Shown piece after piece: positions 33,202-41,012 of a DNA stretch of 64,000 nucleotides. The stretch is from positions 1-64,000 of the forward strand of contig CAXTOX010000005.1 in assembly GCA_964245885.1 (NCBI GenBank), in the 5' to 3' direction. The position numbers and the translations under genes were made by a program. Positions within the stretch are counted from its first letter, which is position 1; each line of letters opens with the position of its first letter. Source of the stretch: CAHJWO01 sp964245885. Its GTDB lineage: Bacteria; Verrucomicrobiota; Verrucomicrobiia; Chthoniobacterales; SZAS-18. Below the pieces are notes generated by a model. The model made no database searches and had not been told where the DNA came from. It saw only the letters and a program-made list of their open reading frames with translations.

Positions 33202-34155
33202 ATGAAAAAAGCAGGTATCCTCTTCGGACAGGAAAGCACTTTCCCGCCCGCCGTCATCGACCGGATCAATTCCCTGGGCCACGGCGAGGTGCACGCCGAA
33301 CCCGTGCGCATCGACAAGGTGCTCCAGGGCGAACCCTGCGGCTACGACGTGGTGATCGACCGCATCTCGCAGGATGTGCCGTTCTACCGCGGCTGGCTCA
33401 AGAACGCCGCGCTGACCGGCACCGCCGTCGTCAACAACCCGTTCTGGTGGAGCGCGGACGAGAAATTCTTCAACAACGCGCTCGCCACGAAGATCGGTGT
33501 CAGTGTGCCGCGCACCGTGCTCCTGCCCTCGCACGACCACCCGCCGGACACGAACGGCAACTCCTTCCGCAACCTCGCCTACCCGCTCGATTGGGAAGTG
33601 ATCTTCGACTACGTCGGTTTCCCGGCGTACTTCAAGCCGTTCGCGGGGGGCGGGTGGAAGAACGTCTACAAGCTGGAGAACCCGGAGCAGTTCTTCCAGG
33701 CCTACGGCGAGACCGGCCAACTGGTGATGATGTTGCAGGAAGAGGTGAAGTTCGAACAATACTACCGTTGCTACTGCATCGACCAGCGCCATGTGCGGAT
33801 CATGCCTTACGAGCCGCGCAACCCGTTCCACCAGAGGTACGCGGCCAACTTCGAGACGCCGAAATCCCTGTGGGACCGTGTCCATGGCGACGTGCTCAAG
33901 CTCAACCAGTACCTCGGCTACGACTTCAACACGGTGGAGTTCGCCGTGCGCGACGGCGAGCCGCTCGCCATCGACTTCTGCAACCCCGCACCGGATGCGG
34001 ACATCCACTCCGTGGGCAGGGAGAACTTCGAGTGGGTCGTGGAAGCCGCCGCGCAGATGGTCCGCCACAAGGCGCGCGAACACCGGCCCGGTCAGAACAA
34101 CCTGAGTTGGGGCAAGTACGTGCAGACGGCCGCCGCCGGGCAGCCACTGACCTGA
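33202..34155 (+). CDS. ATP-grasp ligase
   Basis: 317 residues. Starts MKKAGILFGQESTFPPAVIDRIN. ATP-grasp features: DYVGFPAYFKPFAGGGWKNVYKL (lysine and glycine-rich loop near residue 145), MMLQEEVKFEQYYRCYCID (strand with Glu and the adenine-side segment), and FAVRDGEPLAIDFCNPAPDAD (Asp and Asn near residues 255-260 for the metals). ATP-grasp enzymes activate a carboxylate as acyl phosphate and join it to an amine or thiol. It lies tightly between the hydrolase (3 bp) and the GCS2 ligase (104 bp, with a hairpin in between). Confidence 0.87.
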   Translation: MKKAGILFGQESTFPPAVIDRINSLGHGEVHAEPVRIDKVLQGEPCGYDVVIDRISQDVPFYRGWLKNAALTGTAVVNNPFWWSADEKFFNNALATKIGVSVPRTVLLPSHDHPPDTNGNSFRNLAYPLDWEVIFDYVGFPAYFKPFAGGGWKNVYKLENPEQFFQAYGETGQLVMMLQEEVKFEQYYRCYCIDQRHVRIMPYEPRNPFHQRYAANFETPKSLWDRVHGDVLKLNQYLGYDFNTVEFAVRDGEPLAIDFCNPAPDADIHSVGRENFEWVVEAAAQMVRHKAREHRPGQNNLSWGKYVQTAAAGQPLT

Positions 34156-34254
34156 AAATGCAGAATGCAGAAGTCAGAAGTCAGAACATAGAAAATCAAA
34201 AATTTGGGTTTCCGTTTCCCCCTTCTGAACTTCTGCATTCTGCATTTTGCATTC
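34154..34254. repeat. Type-A inverted repeat (GCAGAAT / GTCAGAA units)
   Basis: Left arm 34154-34186 (GAAAATGCAGAATGCAGAAG, then TCAGAAGTCAGAAC) and right arm about 34221-34254, mirrored. The left arm begins at the stop codon of the ATP-grasp gene, and the right arm ends 5 bases before the ATG of the GCS2 gene. An RNA hairpin here would sit directly at the GCS2 ribosome-binding region. Confidence 0.9.
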
Positions 34255-34259
34255 TTCCC

Positions 34260-35441
34260 ATGAGCGACAAACAGCACACCTTCACCCTTGGCATCGAGGA
34301 AGAGTTCCAGATCGTCGATCCCGAGACACGCGATCTGCGCTCGTACGTCCAGCAAATCCTGGAGGACGAACAGGGCCACATGACGCTCAAGGAAAACGTC
34401 AAGGCCGAGATGCACCAGTCCGTCATCGAGTTGGGCACGGACATTTGCAGCAACGTGGACGAGGCCCGCAAGCAGGTGATCCGCCTGCGCAGCGACCTCG
34501 CCGCACTCGCGGACAAACAGGGCCTCAAGATCGCCTCCGCCGGCACGCACCCGTTTTCGCACTGGGATGATCAGCTCATCACGGAGGGCGAGCGTTACAA
34601 GACCATCGTCGAAGACTTGCAACAGGTGGCGCGGGCCAACCTGATCTTCGGCCTGCACGTCCACGTCGGCATCCCGGACCGGGTGTCGGGCATCCAGGTG
34701 ATGAACCAGGCGCGCTACTTCCTGCCGCACCTGTTCGCGCTGTCGGCAAATTCGCCTTTCTGGCTCGGGCGGGACACGGGGTTCAAGGGCTACCGGCTGA
34801 AGGTGTTCGAGCGGTTTCCGCGCACGGGGATTCCCGACGCGTTCGAGAGCATCAGCGAATACGACGATTACCTGAAGCTGCTGGTCAAAACGGACTGCAT
34901 CGACAACGCGAAGAAAATCTGGTGGGACATCCGGCTGCACCCGTTTTTCAACACGCTGGAGTTCCGCGTCTGCGACGCGCAGAGCCGTGTGGATGACACC
35001 ATCGCGCTGGCCGCGCTCATGCAGGCGATCATCTGCAAACTCTACAAGTTGCAGCGCCAGAACCTGACTTTCCGCGTCTACAAACGCCGGCTCCTCGACG
35101 AAAACCGCTGGCGCGCCTGCCGCTACGGGTTGGAAGGCAGCCTGATCGACTTTGGCCGCGAGAGCGAGGTCGAAGAGCGTAGCCTGTTGCACGAGATGCT
35201 CGACTTCGTCAGCACGGAAGTGGACGAACTCGGCAGCGGGAAGGCCGCCGCGCACGTCGAGAAGATCATCCACCACGGGAATGGTGCCGACCGCCAGTTG
35301 GCCGCCTGGAAGAGTTCCGGCGAAAATCTGGGTGCGGTGGTGGATCACATCACCCACGAGACCTACGAGAACCTCCTGGTGAAAGAACCACGCTCGTCCA
35401 CCCCGCCACCCACCATGGCCCCGGCGGAGACGGACGATTGA
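34260..35441 (+). CDS. Carboxylate-amine ligase, GCS2/YbdK family
   Basis: 393 residues. The start TFTLGIEEEFQIVDPETRDL is the hallmark of the glutamate-cysteine-ligase type 2 (YbdK) family, with the metal-binding Glu-Glu-Glu at residues 13-15. KAEMHQSVIELGTDIC, IFGLHVHVGIPD, SANSPFWLGRDTG and HPFFNTLEFRVCDAQ follow as in the family. E. coli YbdK has weak gamma-glutamylcysteine synthetase activity, but the physiological substrates of the family are mostly unknown. In this cluster it probably makes an amide bond in a small metabolite or peptide together with the ATP-grasp enzyme. The start codon lies immediately beyond a hairpin. Confidence 0.9.
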   Translation: MSDKQHTFTLGIEEEFQIVDPETRDLRSYVQQILEDEQGHMTLKENVKAEMHQSVIELGTDICSNVDEARKQVIRLRSDLAALADKQGLKIASAGTHPFSHWDDQLITEGERYKTIVEDLQQVARANLIFGLHVHVGIPDRVSGIQVMNQARYFLPHLFALSANSPFWLGRDTGFKGYRLKVFERFPRTGIPDAFESISEYDDYLKLLVKTDCIDNAKKIWWDIRLHPFFNTLEFRVCDAQSRVDDTIALAALMQAIICKLYKLQRQNLTFRVYKRRLLDENRWRACRYGLEGSLIDFGRESEVEERSLLHEMLDFVSTEVDELGSGKAAAHVEKIIHHGNGADRQLAAWKSSGENLGAVVDHITHETYENLLVKEPRSSTPPPTMAPAETDD

Positions 35442-35445
35442 GATA

Positions 35446-35557
35446 AAGGTAGGGTTGCCTCTCCGAGGCAACCCAAATGTTTCTGGAAGGGAACGTCAAA
35501 CGACGAAGTCAGCTAACCAGACAAATTTGGATTGCCTCGGAGAGGCAACCCTACCTT
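35446..35557. repeat. Type-E inverted repeat whose arms are themselves hairpins
   Basis: Left arm 35446-35479 and right arm 35524-35557 are near-perfect complements. Each arm contains the palindrome GGTTGCCTC-TCC-GAGGCAACC (9-bp stem, 3-nt loop), so two small hairpins nest in one large one. It lies 4 bp after the GCS2 stop and before the aminopeptidase gene. Confidence 0.9.
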
Positions 35558-35622
35558 GGTTGGACGCCTGCAAAAACCGCTGGCGGCGCGTCAATTCTTC
35601 GTCACATTTCCCGCTTTTCGCC

Positions 35623-36642
35623 ATGTCTGATCGTCTTTCGACCGACGCCATCGACCCGGAGCTGCTGCCCGGTGCCCGCAACGCCATCCGCGACTGCCTG
35701 CGGCTGCAACCGGACGAGCGCATCACGATCATCACCGACGAGGCGACCCGCGAGATCGCCGCCGCGCTCCAGCGCGAGGTCGAGGAAGTCGGCTGCGAGT
35801 GCGCGGTGTTCGTGCTGGAGCAGCACGCGCCCCGACCGCTGAAGGAAATGCCGCGCGTCATCCTCGACGATCTGGCGAAGTCGCAGGTGAGCATCTTCTG
35901 CGCGCTCACCCAGACCGGCGAACTCGGCTCGCGCATCCAGATGACCACCGTCGTCAACGCGCACAAAATTCGCCACGGCCACATGGTCAACGTCAACCGT
36001 CGGATCATGCTGGAAGGCATGCGCGCGAACTTCGTGGAGGTGGACGCCCTGAGCCAGCGCCTCGTCGAACGCGCCCGCCAAGCCAGGAAGGTGACGTGCC
36101 AGACCGCGCAGGGCACGGACTTCGAGGCGGAGCTTTCGCCCGATCTGCGTTGGGTGAAGACCAGCGGCATCATCTCGCCCGAGAAATGGGGCAACCTGCC
36201 CGGCGGCGAGATTTTCACCTCGCCGCACAACACCAACGGCGTGTTCGTCGTGGACGGCGTGGTGGGCGATTACCTCTGCCAGCGATACGGCGACATCCAG
36301 GCCACGCCGCTGACCATCGAGGTCGAGCACAACCGCATCCGCGCGCTGCACTGCGAGAACGACGACCTGCTCAACGAGTTCCGCGCCTACACGAGCACCG
36401 ACGAGAACAGCAACCGGGTCGGCGAGTTCGCCATCGGCACGAACACCGCCTGCACGCACGTCATCGGCCACATCTTGCAGGACGAGAAGATCCCCGGCAT
36501 CCACATCGCCTTCGGCCATCCGTACGCCGAGCACACGGGGCAGAACTGGCTGTCCACGACGCACATCGACTGCGTGGGCCGGGACTTCGACATCTGGTTC
36601 GACGGCGAGCAGATCATGGGCAAGGGGAAGTTCCTGGTCTGA
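35623..36642 (+). CDS. M29-type leucyl aminopeptidase-like protein
   Basis: 339 residues from the ATG at 35623 (MSDRLSTDAIDPELLPGARN). The family COG2309 (aminopeptidase T-like) is suggested by DEATREIAAALQREVEEVGCE in the N-terminal domain. The C-terminal metal-site blocks are NLPGGEIFTSPHNTNGVFVVDG (Glu), NRVGEFAIGTN (Glu), HIAFGHPYAEHTG (His) and STTHIDCVGRDFDIWFDG (His, Asp), which correspond to the ligands of co-catalytic M29 enzymes. It would remove N-terminal residues from peptides. It follows the ligase genes in the same direction, 182 bp apart with a hairpin between. Confidence 0.82.
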   Translation: MSDRLSTDAIDPELLPGARNAIRDCLRLQPDERITIITDEATREIAAALQREVEEVGCECAVFVLEQHAPRPLKEMPRVILDDLAKSQVSIFCALTQTGELGSRIQMTTVVNAHKIRHGHMVNVNRRIMLEGMRANFVEVDALSQRLVERARQARKVTCQTAQGTDFEAELSPDLRWVKTSGIISPEKWGNLPGGEIFTSPHNTNGVFVVDGVVGDYLCQRYGDIQATPLTIEVEHNRIRALHCENDDLLNEFRAYTSTDENSNRVGEFAIGTNTACTHVIGHILQDEKIPGIHIAFGHPYAEHTGQNWLSTTHIDCVGRDFDIWFDGEQIMGKGKFLV

Positions 36643-36695
36643 ACAGGTGCCATTCGCTTTGATTTGTCCAGGCAGACAAGCATATTTACCACGAC

Positions 36696-37064
36696 ATGGG
36701 CACCTTCCGCGTTGGCTGCAAGATCGAGAACCACGTGGATCGCAAACAAGCGGTCACCGTTCCTTCCGCCCTCGTGGACGCCGGCAGCGAGTACACCTGG
36801 ATTCTCGCCAAGACCTTGGAGAAGATCGGCGTGAACCGCGAGAAAAAGGACCTGGCGTTCACCATGGCAAATGGGCAAACGATCACGCGCAGCGTCGGCT
36901 TTGCCATCCTGCGCGTGGACAAGCATTTCACGATTGATGAAGTGGTGTTCGCCGAACCGGGCGACATGACGCTGCTGGGCGCACGCACCCTGGAGGGTTT
37001 GTCGTTGGTGGTCGATGCACGCCGCAAGAAGCTGGTCGCTGCAGGTCCTTTGCCGGCGGCTTGA
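36696..37064 (+). CDS. Small clan-AA (retropepsin-like) aspartic protease with a DAG triad
   Basis: 122 residues, no signal peptide. The family pattern is clear: a first strand GTFRVGCKIEN, then VPSALVDAGSEYTWILAKTLEKIGV, MANGQTITRSVG, DEVVFAEPGDMTLLGARTLEGLSLVVD. These match the single-domain bacterial aspartyl proteases, active as dimers. The catalytic triplet is Asp28-Ala29-Gly30, where the family normally has DTG or DSG. The LLGARTLEGL segment is the conserved hydrophobic-hydrophobic-Gly element. Whether it cleaves is uncertain given the Thr-to-Ala change. It is 53 bp downstream of the aminopeptidase and 40 bp upstream of the next gene, so probably an operon member. Confidence 0.8.
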   Translation: MGTFRVGCKIENHVDRKQAVTVPSALVDAGSEYTWILAKTLEKIGVNREKKDLAFTMANGQTITRSVGFAILRVDKHFTIDEVVFAEPGDMTLLGARTLEGLSLVVDARRKKLVAAGPLPAA

Positions 37065-37104
37065 AACTGGCTGTCGGCGCAGCACTGAGCCTTCGTTTCA
37101 CCCG

Positions 37105-38301
37105 ATGGACCCGACCCAACGCGCCCGCTTCAACGCCGCCTTCACGCCCGAGGGTTACGCCGCGCTGTTGCGTTGCGCGAACGAAACCCACCGATGGCCG
37201 ACGGACTTCCGCATCTCGGAGACCCCGATTTTCCTGACGACCGGGTTCGCGGAAGAGGTCACCCGTGCCGGTTGGGACATCGTCAGCCAACTCCGTACGC
37301 CCGGGTTCGCGCAACACGCCCAGACCGCGATCCCGCCGGGATTGGAGGTGCCGGGCGAGACACCGCACCCGTTGTTCGTGCAGGTGGATTTCGGCATCTG
37401 CGAGGTGGATGGCAAACTCACCCCGCTCCTCATCGAACTACAAGGCTTCCCGAGCCTGTACGCTTTTCAGCCGTTCGTGATGCGCTGTTTGCGCAGGGCG
37501 TTCCCGGCGATCCCGGCGGACTGGCAGCCCTTCTTTTCCGGGTTGGACGAGGCGGCTTACAACGACCTCCTGCGCCGCGTGATCCTCGGCGGCCACGCGC
37601 CGGAAAACGTCATCCTGCTCGAGATCGACCCCGGCCAGCAGAAGACCCGCATCGACTTCGCCTGCACCGAGGAGTTGCTAGGCGTGCAACCGGCGAACAT
37701 CACCGAGGTGGTCCGGCGCGGGCGGGAACTTTTCTACCACCACGACGGGCGTGAGACCCCGATCCGGCGCATTTACAACCGGCTGATTTTCGACGAATTC
37801 CTGCGCCGCCCCGACCTCGACGGCAAACTCTCCTACCGTTTGCAAGACGAGGTGGACGTAGAATGGGCCGGGCATCCGAACTGGTACTTCCGCATCAGCA
37901 AGCACTCGCTGCCTTTCCTGAAGACCGACCACGCCTCCCCGGCGTTCTTTGCGGACGAACTCCCGCCCGGCGAGGAGTTGGAGGACTACGTGCTCAAGCC
38001 GCTGTATTCCTTTGCCGGCCTCGGCGTGGACGTGGAGCCGACCCGCGACAAGCTGCTCGCCCTCAACCATCCGCACGCTTGGATTCTGCAACGAAAAGTG
38101 ACTTACGCGGAGTTCGTGCCGACGGTGGATGGCCCACGCTCGAAAGCCGAAATCCGCCTGATGTTCCTCTGGCCGCCGGACGGCGAACCCGTTCTGGTCA
38201 ACAACCTCGTGCGGATGAGCCAGGGCAAGATGATGGGCGTCGATTTCAACCGGGAAAAAACCTGGGTCGGCTCCAGCATCGCGCTGCTGCCGCCGCGCTG
38301 A
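37105..38301 (+). CDS. ATP-grasp-like protein of unknown function
   Basis: 398 residues, cytosolic. An N-terminal region (FRISETPIFLTTGFAEEV, VDFGICEVDG.LTPLLIELQGFPSLYAFQ) is followed by an ATP-grasp-like half: RRIYNRLIFDEFLRRPD, NWYFRISKHSLPFLK, YVLKPLYSFAGLGVDVEPT (Lys and Gly-rich segment), WILQRKVTYAEFVPT and KAEIRLMFLWPPDGEPVLVNNLVRMSQGKMMGV (Glu, Arg and Asn suited to metal binding). I recall homologues in Bacteroidetes annotated as hypothetical. The fold call is by eye. Its place at the end of a run with GCS2, ATP-grasp and two peptidase-like genes suggests it is another ligase. Confidence 0.65.
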   Translation: MDPTQRARFNAAFTPEGYAALLRCANETHRWPTDFRISETPIFLTTGFAEEVTRAGWDIVSQLRTPGFAQHAQTAIPPGLEVPGETPHPLFVQVDFGICEVDGKLTPLLIELQGFPSLYAFQPFVMRCLRRAFPAIPADWQPFFSGLDEAAYNDLLRRVILGGHAPENVILLEIDPGQQKTRIDFACTEELLGVQPANITEVVRRGRELFYHHDGRETPIRRIYNRLIFDEFLRRPDLDGKLSYRLQDEVDVEWAGHPNWYFRISKHSLPFLKTDHASPAFFADELPPGEELEDYVLKPLYSFAGLGVDVEPTRDKLLALNHPHAWILQRKVTYAEFVPTVDGPRSKAEIRLMFLWPPDGEPVLVNNLVRMSQGKMMGVDFNREKTWVGSSIALLPPR

Positions 38302-38307
38302 GATCCG

Positions 38308-39030
38308 TCAGGCGTCCTCGTGCAGGTTCGTCAGCGCGAACGTTGCGCAGTACGTCGTCAGCAGAAACAAAAACAGCACGCTGACAAACGCCACGACTCC
38401 CAGCCGCCCGGAAGGTCCGTCCGCCAGGTCGATTCCCTGGCGCAGCAGGCTGGTGGGATGCCGGATCACATCCCAACTGTTCCAGCGCAGCACCCGGCCC
38501 GCGTAGACGCCGACGCTGCCCAGCGCGAGCATCCCCACCGCGAATCCCCAGCCCGTTCCCCGGCCGAAGCGCGCTCGAACGACCTCCTGCATCAGGTACA
38601 GTGACAGGTAGCCCAGGCACAGACCCGTCCAGGCAAACGAGGCGATCAGGAGCAGATCGAACCACAACGGCACGGGCGGGCGGTGTTCGAGGTGCACAAA
38701 GTCCGTCACGATGTAAAGGGCGTTCGGAAAAAAGAGGAACCACACCAGCGCGCAAACGCCGGACAGGAGGTCCGGCCGACGCCCCCGGACGTGGAAGCGG
38801 TAGGCCGCGAGGGCGGCAACCACCGGAACCCAGGCGAGCAGCAGGTTCCACAGCAGAAACTGGAAGCCAAAATGATGTCCGGTGTAGAAGCCACGCGCGA
38901 CGACCATGCTCACCGCCGCCATGCTGGCGACCCCGAGCGCGGTGACCGTCAACGCCGCGCGCGGCTGGCCGATGCGGCGGACACTCGGGCGGGAAACAGC
39001 GGCGGGCGGCACGGATTTGGCGGCAGGCAT
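38308..39030 (-). CDS. DUF1361 membrane protein
   Basis: 240 residues from the ATG at 39030, six or seven predicted helices. The DUF1361 signature is present: FLLWNLLLAWVPVVAAL, then LVWFLFFPNALYIVTDFVHL, WFDLLLIASFAWTGLCLGYLSLY, and RVLRWNSWDVIRHP. No molecular function is established for the family. It converges on the ATP-grasp-like gene (6 bp apart). The upstream extension to 39084 adds only a short basic leader. Confidence 0.87.
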   Translation of the reverse strand: MPAAKSVPPAAVSRPSVRRIGQPRAALTVTALGVASMAAVSMVVARGFYTGHHFGFQFLLWNLLLAWVPVVAALAAYRFHVRGRRPDLLSGVCALVWFLFFPNALYIVTDFVHLEHRPPVPLWFDLLLIASFAWTGLCLGYLSLYLMQEVVRARFGRGTGWGFAVGMLALGSVGVYAGRVLRWNSWDVIRHPTSLLRQGIDLADGPSGRLGVVAFVSVLFLFLLTTYCATFALTNLHEDA

Positions 39031-39171
39031 GTCAGAGAATGCGGACGGGCAACGAGCGGATTTTACGATGGATTTCCGGGTCAATCCAGCATTCCCCGTG
39101 CAAGACCGCCGCGCTATGCCGTTCTCACGCCTCCGCCCGGATAAAGGCTCCGGCAGGACACAAATATTGCG

Positions 39172-39199
39172 TTGAGCGGAACATCATGCCTGCTACGAT
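39172..39199 (+). promoter_or_regulatory. Possible sigma70-type promoter with extended -10
   Basis: TTGAGC (39172-39177), a 16-nt spacer, and TGC followed by TACGAT (39194-39199) give a -35-like and an extended -10-like element. They lie 34 bp before the ATG of the secreted 164-aa protein. By-eye match only. Confidence 0.35.
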
Positions 39200-39233
39200 C
39201 CACCAAGCCCGTGTCATTAAAAACGTTACGTCC

Positions 39234-39728
39234 ATGAAAAAACCCCTGCTCTTCACGCTCCTCGCCTGCACTCTCGTCGCGGCCTCCGCTTCGGCCGGCA
39301 ACTTCAAGCTGCCCAACGAAGACTTCGCCATCGCCAGCGTCGACATCCCTGACAAGTGGAAGCCCGAGGCCATCGACAAAGGCGTCCAGGCCAACAGCCC
39401 GGACGATGAGATCTACGTGGCCGTCGAAGCCGTCGGCAGCGACAAGGGCATCGACTCGGCGCTCGACGAAACCGAGAAGATGCTCAAGGACAACAAGGTG
39501 ACCATCGACGCTTCCAGCCAGTCGAAGAGCACCTTCAAAGTCGCCGGCGTCGAAGCGACCGAACTGGACTTCAAGGGCAAGCTGGACAGCGAAGACCAAA
39601 CGGTGGCCGTCGTGTTCATCCCGCTCAAGGGCAAGCTGGTGATCATGACCTACTGGGCGACCGCCTCCAAGGAAAAGACGCACGAGACCGAGATCGGCAA
39701 AATCGTCAACAGCATCAAGCCGCTCTGA
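39234..39728 (+). CDS. Small secreted protein of unknown function
   Basis: 164 residues from MKKPLLFTLLACTLVAASASA (signal peptide, cleavage near residue 22). The mature domain NFKLPNEDFAIASVDIPDKWKPEAIDKGVQANSPDDEIYVAVEAV, with later AVVFIPLKGKLVIMTYWA and a final GKIVNSIKPL, has the alternating strand-helix pattern of PsbP/DUF-type stress-lipoprotein domains. Those proteins begin with an 'F.IDIPDGW' element. No catalytic residues are evident. It has its own promoter-like element upstream and a good terminator hairpin downstream, so it is probably a single-gene unit. Confidence 0.75.
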   Translation: MKKPLLFTLLACTLVAASASAGNFKLPNEDFAIASVDIPDKWKPEAIDKGVQANSPDDEIYVAVEAVGSDKGIDSALDETEKMLKDNKVTIDASSQSKSTFKVAGVEATELDFKGKLDSEDQTVAVVFIPLKGKLVIMTYWATASKEKTHETEIGKIVNSIKPL

Positions 39729-39767
39729 CGCTCCGGCCGCTTCAACCCACCTCGTTTTTCATCGAAG

Positions 39768-39797
39768 GGACGGTCCCGCGTGGGGCCGTCCTTTTTT
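39768..39797 (+). terminator. Rho-independent terminator
   Basis: Stem GGACGGTCCC / GGGGCCGTCC (10 bp with one G-T pair) with a GCGT-type loop, followed directly by TTTTTT at 39792-39797. It lies 40 bp after the stop of the secreted 164-aa gene. Confidence 0.85.
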
Positions 39798-39827
39798 GTT
39801 TGCGCATCTGAGCAGGCCGTTGCGGCC

Positions 39828-39965
39828 GGTCGTCCACCATGGTCCTGATGGCTCTCCGAACCGCTCCCTATTTTGGATTGGATGACCGTACCCGTCTTTT
39901 GACGTTCCCCAACCAGAGAATCTAGGGAGCGGCTCGGAGAGCCATCAGGACCATGGTGGACGACC
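39828..39965. repeat. Type-F inverted repeat, 44-bp arms
   Basis: Left arm 39828-39871 (GGTCGTCCACCATGGTCCTG, then ATGGCTCTCCG...) and right arm 39922-39965 are complements with one or two mismatches, around a 50-nt centre. It lies between the terminator above and the 3' end of the exonuclease gene, a convergent gap. It carries no ORF. Confidence 0.9.
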
Positions 39966-39994
39966 GCCTGCGGTGGGGTTGCTCACACGCTTTC

Positions 39995-40957
39995 TCAGAA
40001 CGGGAACAAATCATCCTGCACCGCCGCCGGCTTCGCGGGCGCTCCCCCCTCCTTGCCGGCGCTCGCCCCCGCCCGCTTCGCCTCCGCACGCACCTCGGCC
40101 AGCATCGAGCGGAACTCGCACCACTCCAGCGCCGCCAGCAGCTCGTCGTAGCGCGGGGCGATGACGAGTTCGTCCAGCGGCACGGGCACGGGCAGATCGT
40201 GGTCCAGCCGCACCATCTCGCGGTTCTGGGCGATCTGCCCGCGCGCGTCGGCGATCTTGGCGCGGAGCTTCTCGTTTTTGATCGAGTCCACGTCGGCCAA
40301 GAGGTTTTCCAGCGAACCGGCGGTCTGGATGAGCGTCGTGGCAGTTTTCGGGCCGACGCCGGCCACCCCGGCGATGTTGTCGCTGGCGTCGCCGCTGAGT
40401 GCCAGCACGTCGAGGATGCGCGGCGGCGGCACGCCCCATTTCCTTGTAACTTGCTCGGGCCCCAGCAGCGTGAAGAACGTCTCCGGGGTGGGCAGGTCGG
40501 CCTTGGCCGTCGAGTACACGAGGATGTCGTCCTCCACCAGGGAGAGCAGGTCCTTGTCGTTCGTGGCGAGGATCACCTCCATGCCCCGCGCGTGCGCCTC
40601 GCAGCAGTACGAGGCCATCAGGTCGTCGGCCTCCGTGTTGGGCAGGGAGACCCCGTGCAGGCCGAGCTTGGGCACGAGTTCGTGGATGAAGGGGATCTGC
40701 GGCACCATCTCCGCGGGCATCTCGGCGCGGTGCTGCTTGTACTCAGGCTGGAGTTCGGTGCGGCGGGCGGGCATTCCCTGGTCCCAGCACACGGCCGCGA
40801 GGTCGGGCTGGAGGTCTTTGAACATGCGCCGCACGGTCTTGGCGAAACCGAAAATGGCGTTGGTCGGCTGGCCCTGCGAGTTGGTCAGACCCCGGATGGC
40901 GTGGAACGAACGGTAGGCGTAATAATTGCCGTCAATGAGGAGCAGTTTTGTGGGCAT
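39995..40957 (-). CDS. Stand-alone 5'-3' exonuclease (PolA N-terminal-type flap nuclease)
   Basis: 320 residues from the ATG at 40957 (MPTKLLLIDGNYYAYRSFHAI). It covers the FEN/5'-exonuclease fold only; no polymerase part. Motifs are LLLIDGNYYAYR (metal Asp), LPNTEADDLMASY, VILATNDKDLLSLV and LALSGDASDNIAGVAGVGPKTA (acidic metal ligands plus helix-hairpin-helix). A basic Ala/Lys-rich tail ends in DDLFPF. It would remove RNA primers or flaps, or act as an Xni-like auxiliary nuclease. The terminal DLFPF resembles a clamp-binding peptide (Q.DLF), which would tie it to replication; that is an inference. It is divergent from the acidic-protein gene. Confidence 0.87.
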   Translation of the reverse strand: MPTKLLLIDGNYYAYRSFHAIRGLTNSQGQPTNAIFGFAKTVRRMFKDLQPDLAAVCWDQGMPARRTELQPEYKQHRAEMPAEMVPQIPFIHELVPKLGLHGVSLPNTEADDLMASYCCEAHARGMEVILATNDKDLLSLVEDDILVYSTAKADLPTPETFFTLLGPEQVTRKWGVPPPRILDVLALSGDASDNIAGVAGVGPKTATTLIQTAGSLENLLADVDSIKNEKLRAKIADARGQIAQNREMVRLDHDLPVPVPLDELVIAPRYDELLAALEWCEFRSMLAEVRAEAKRAGASAGKEGGAPAKPAAVQDDLFPF

Positions 40958-41012
40958 CGGGAGGCGCGTGTCGGGTTGCAAGGGGCCGCGAGGTAGGATA
41001 ACAGTCTCCATC

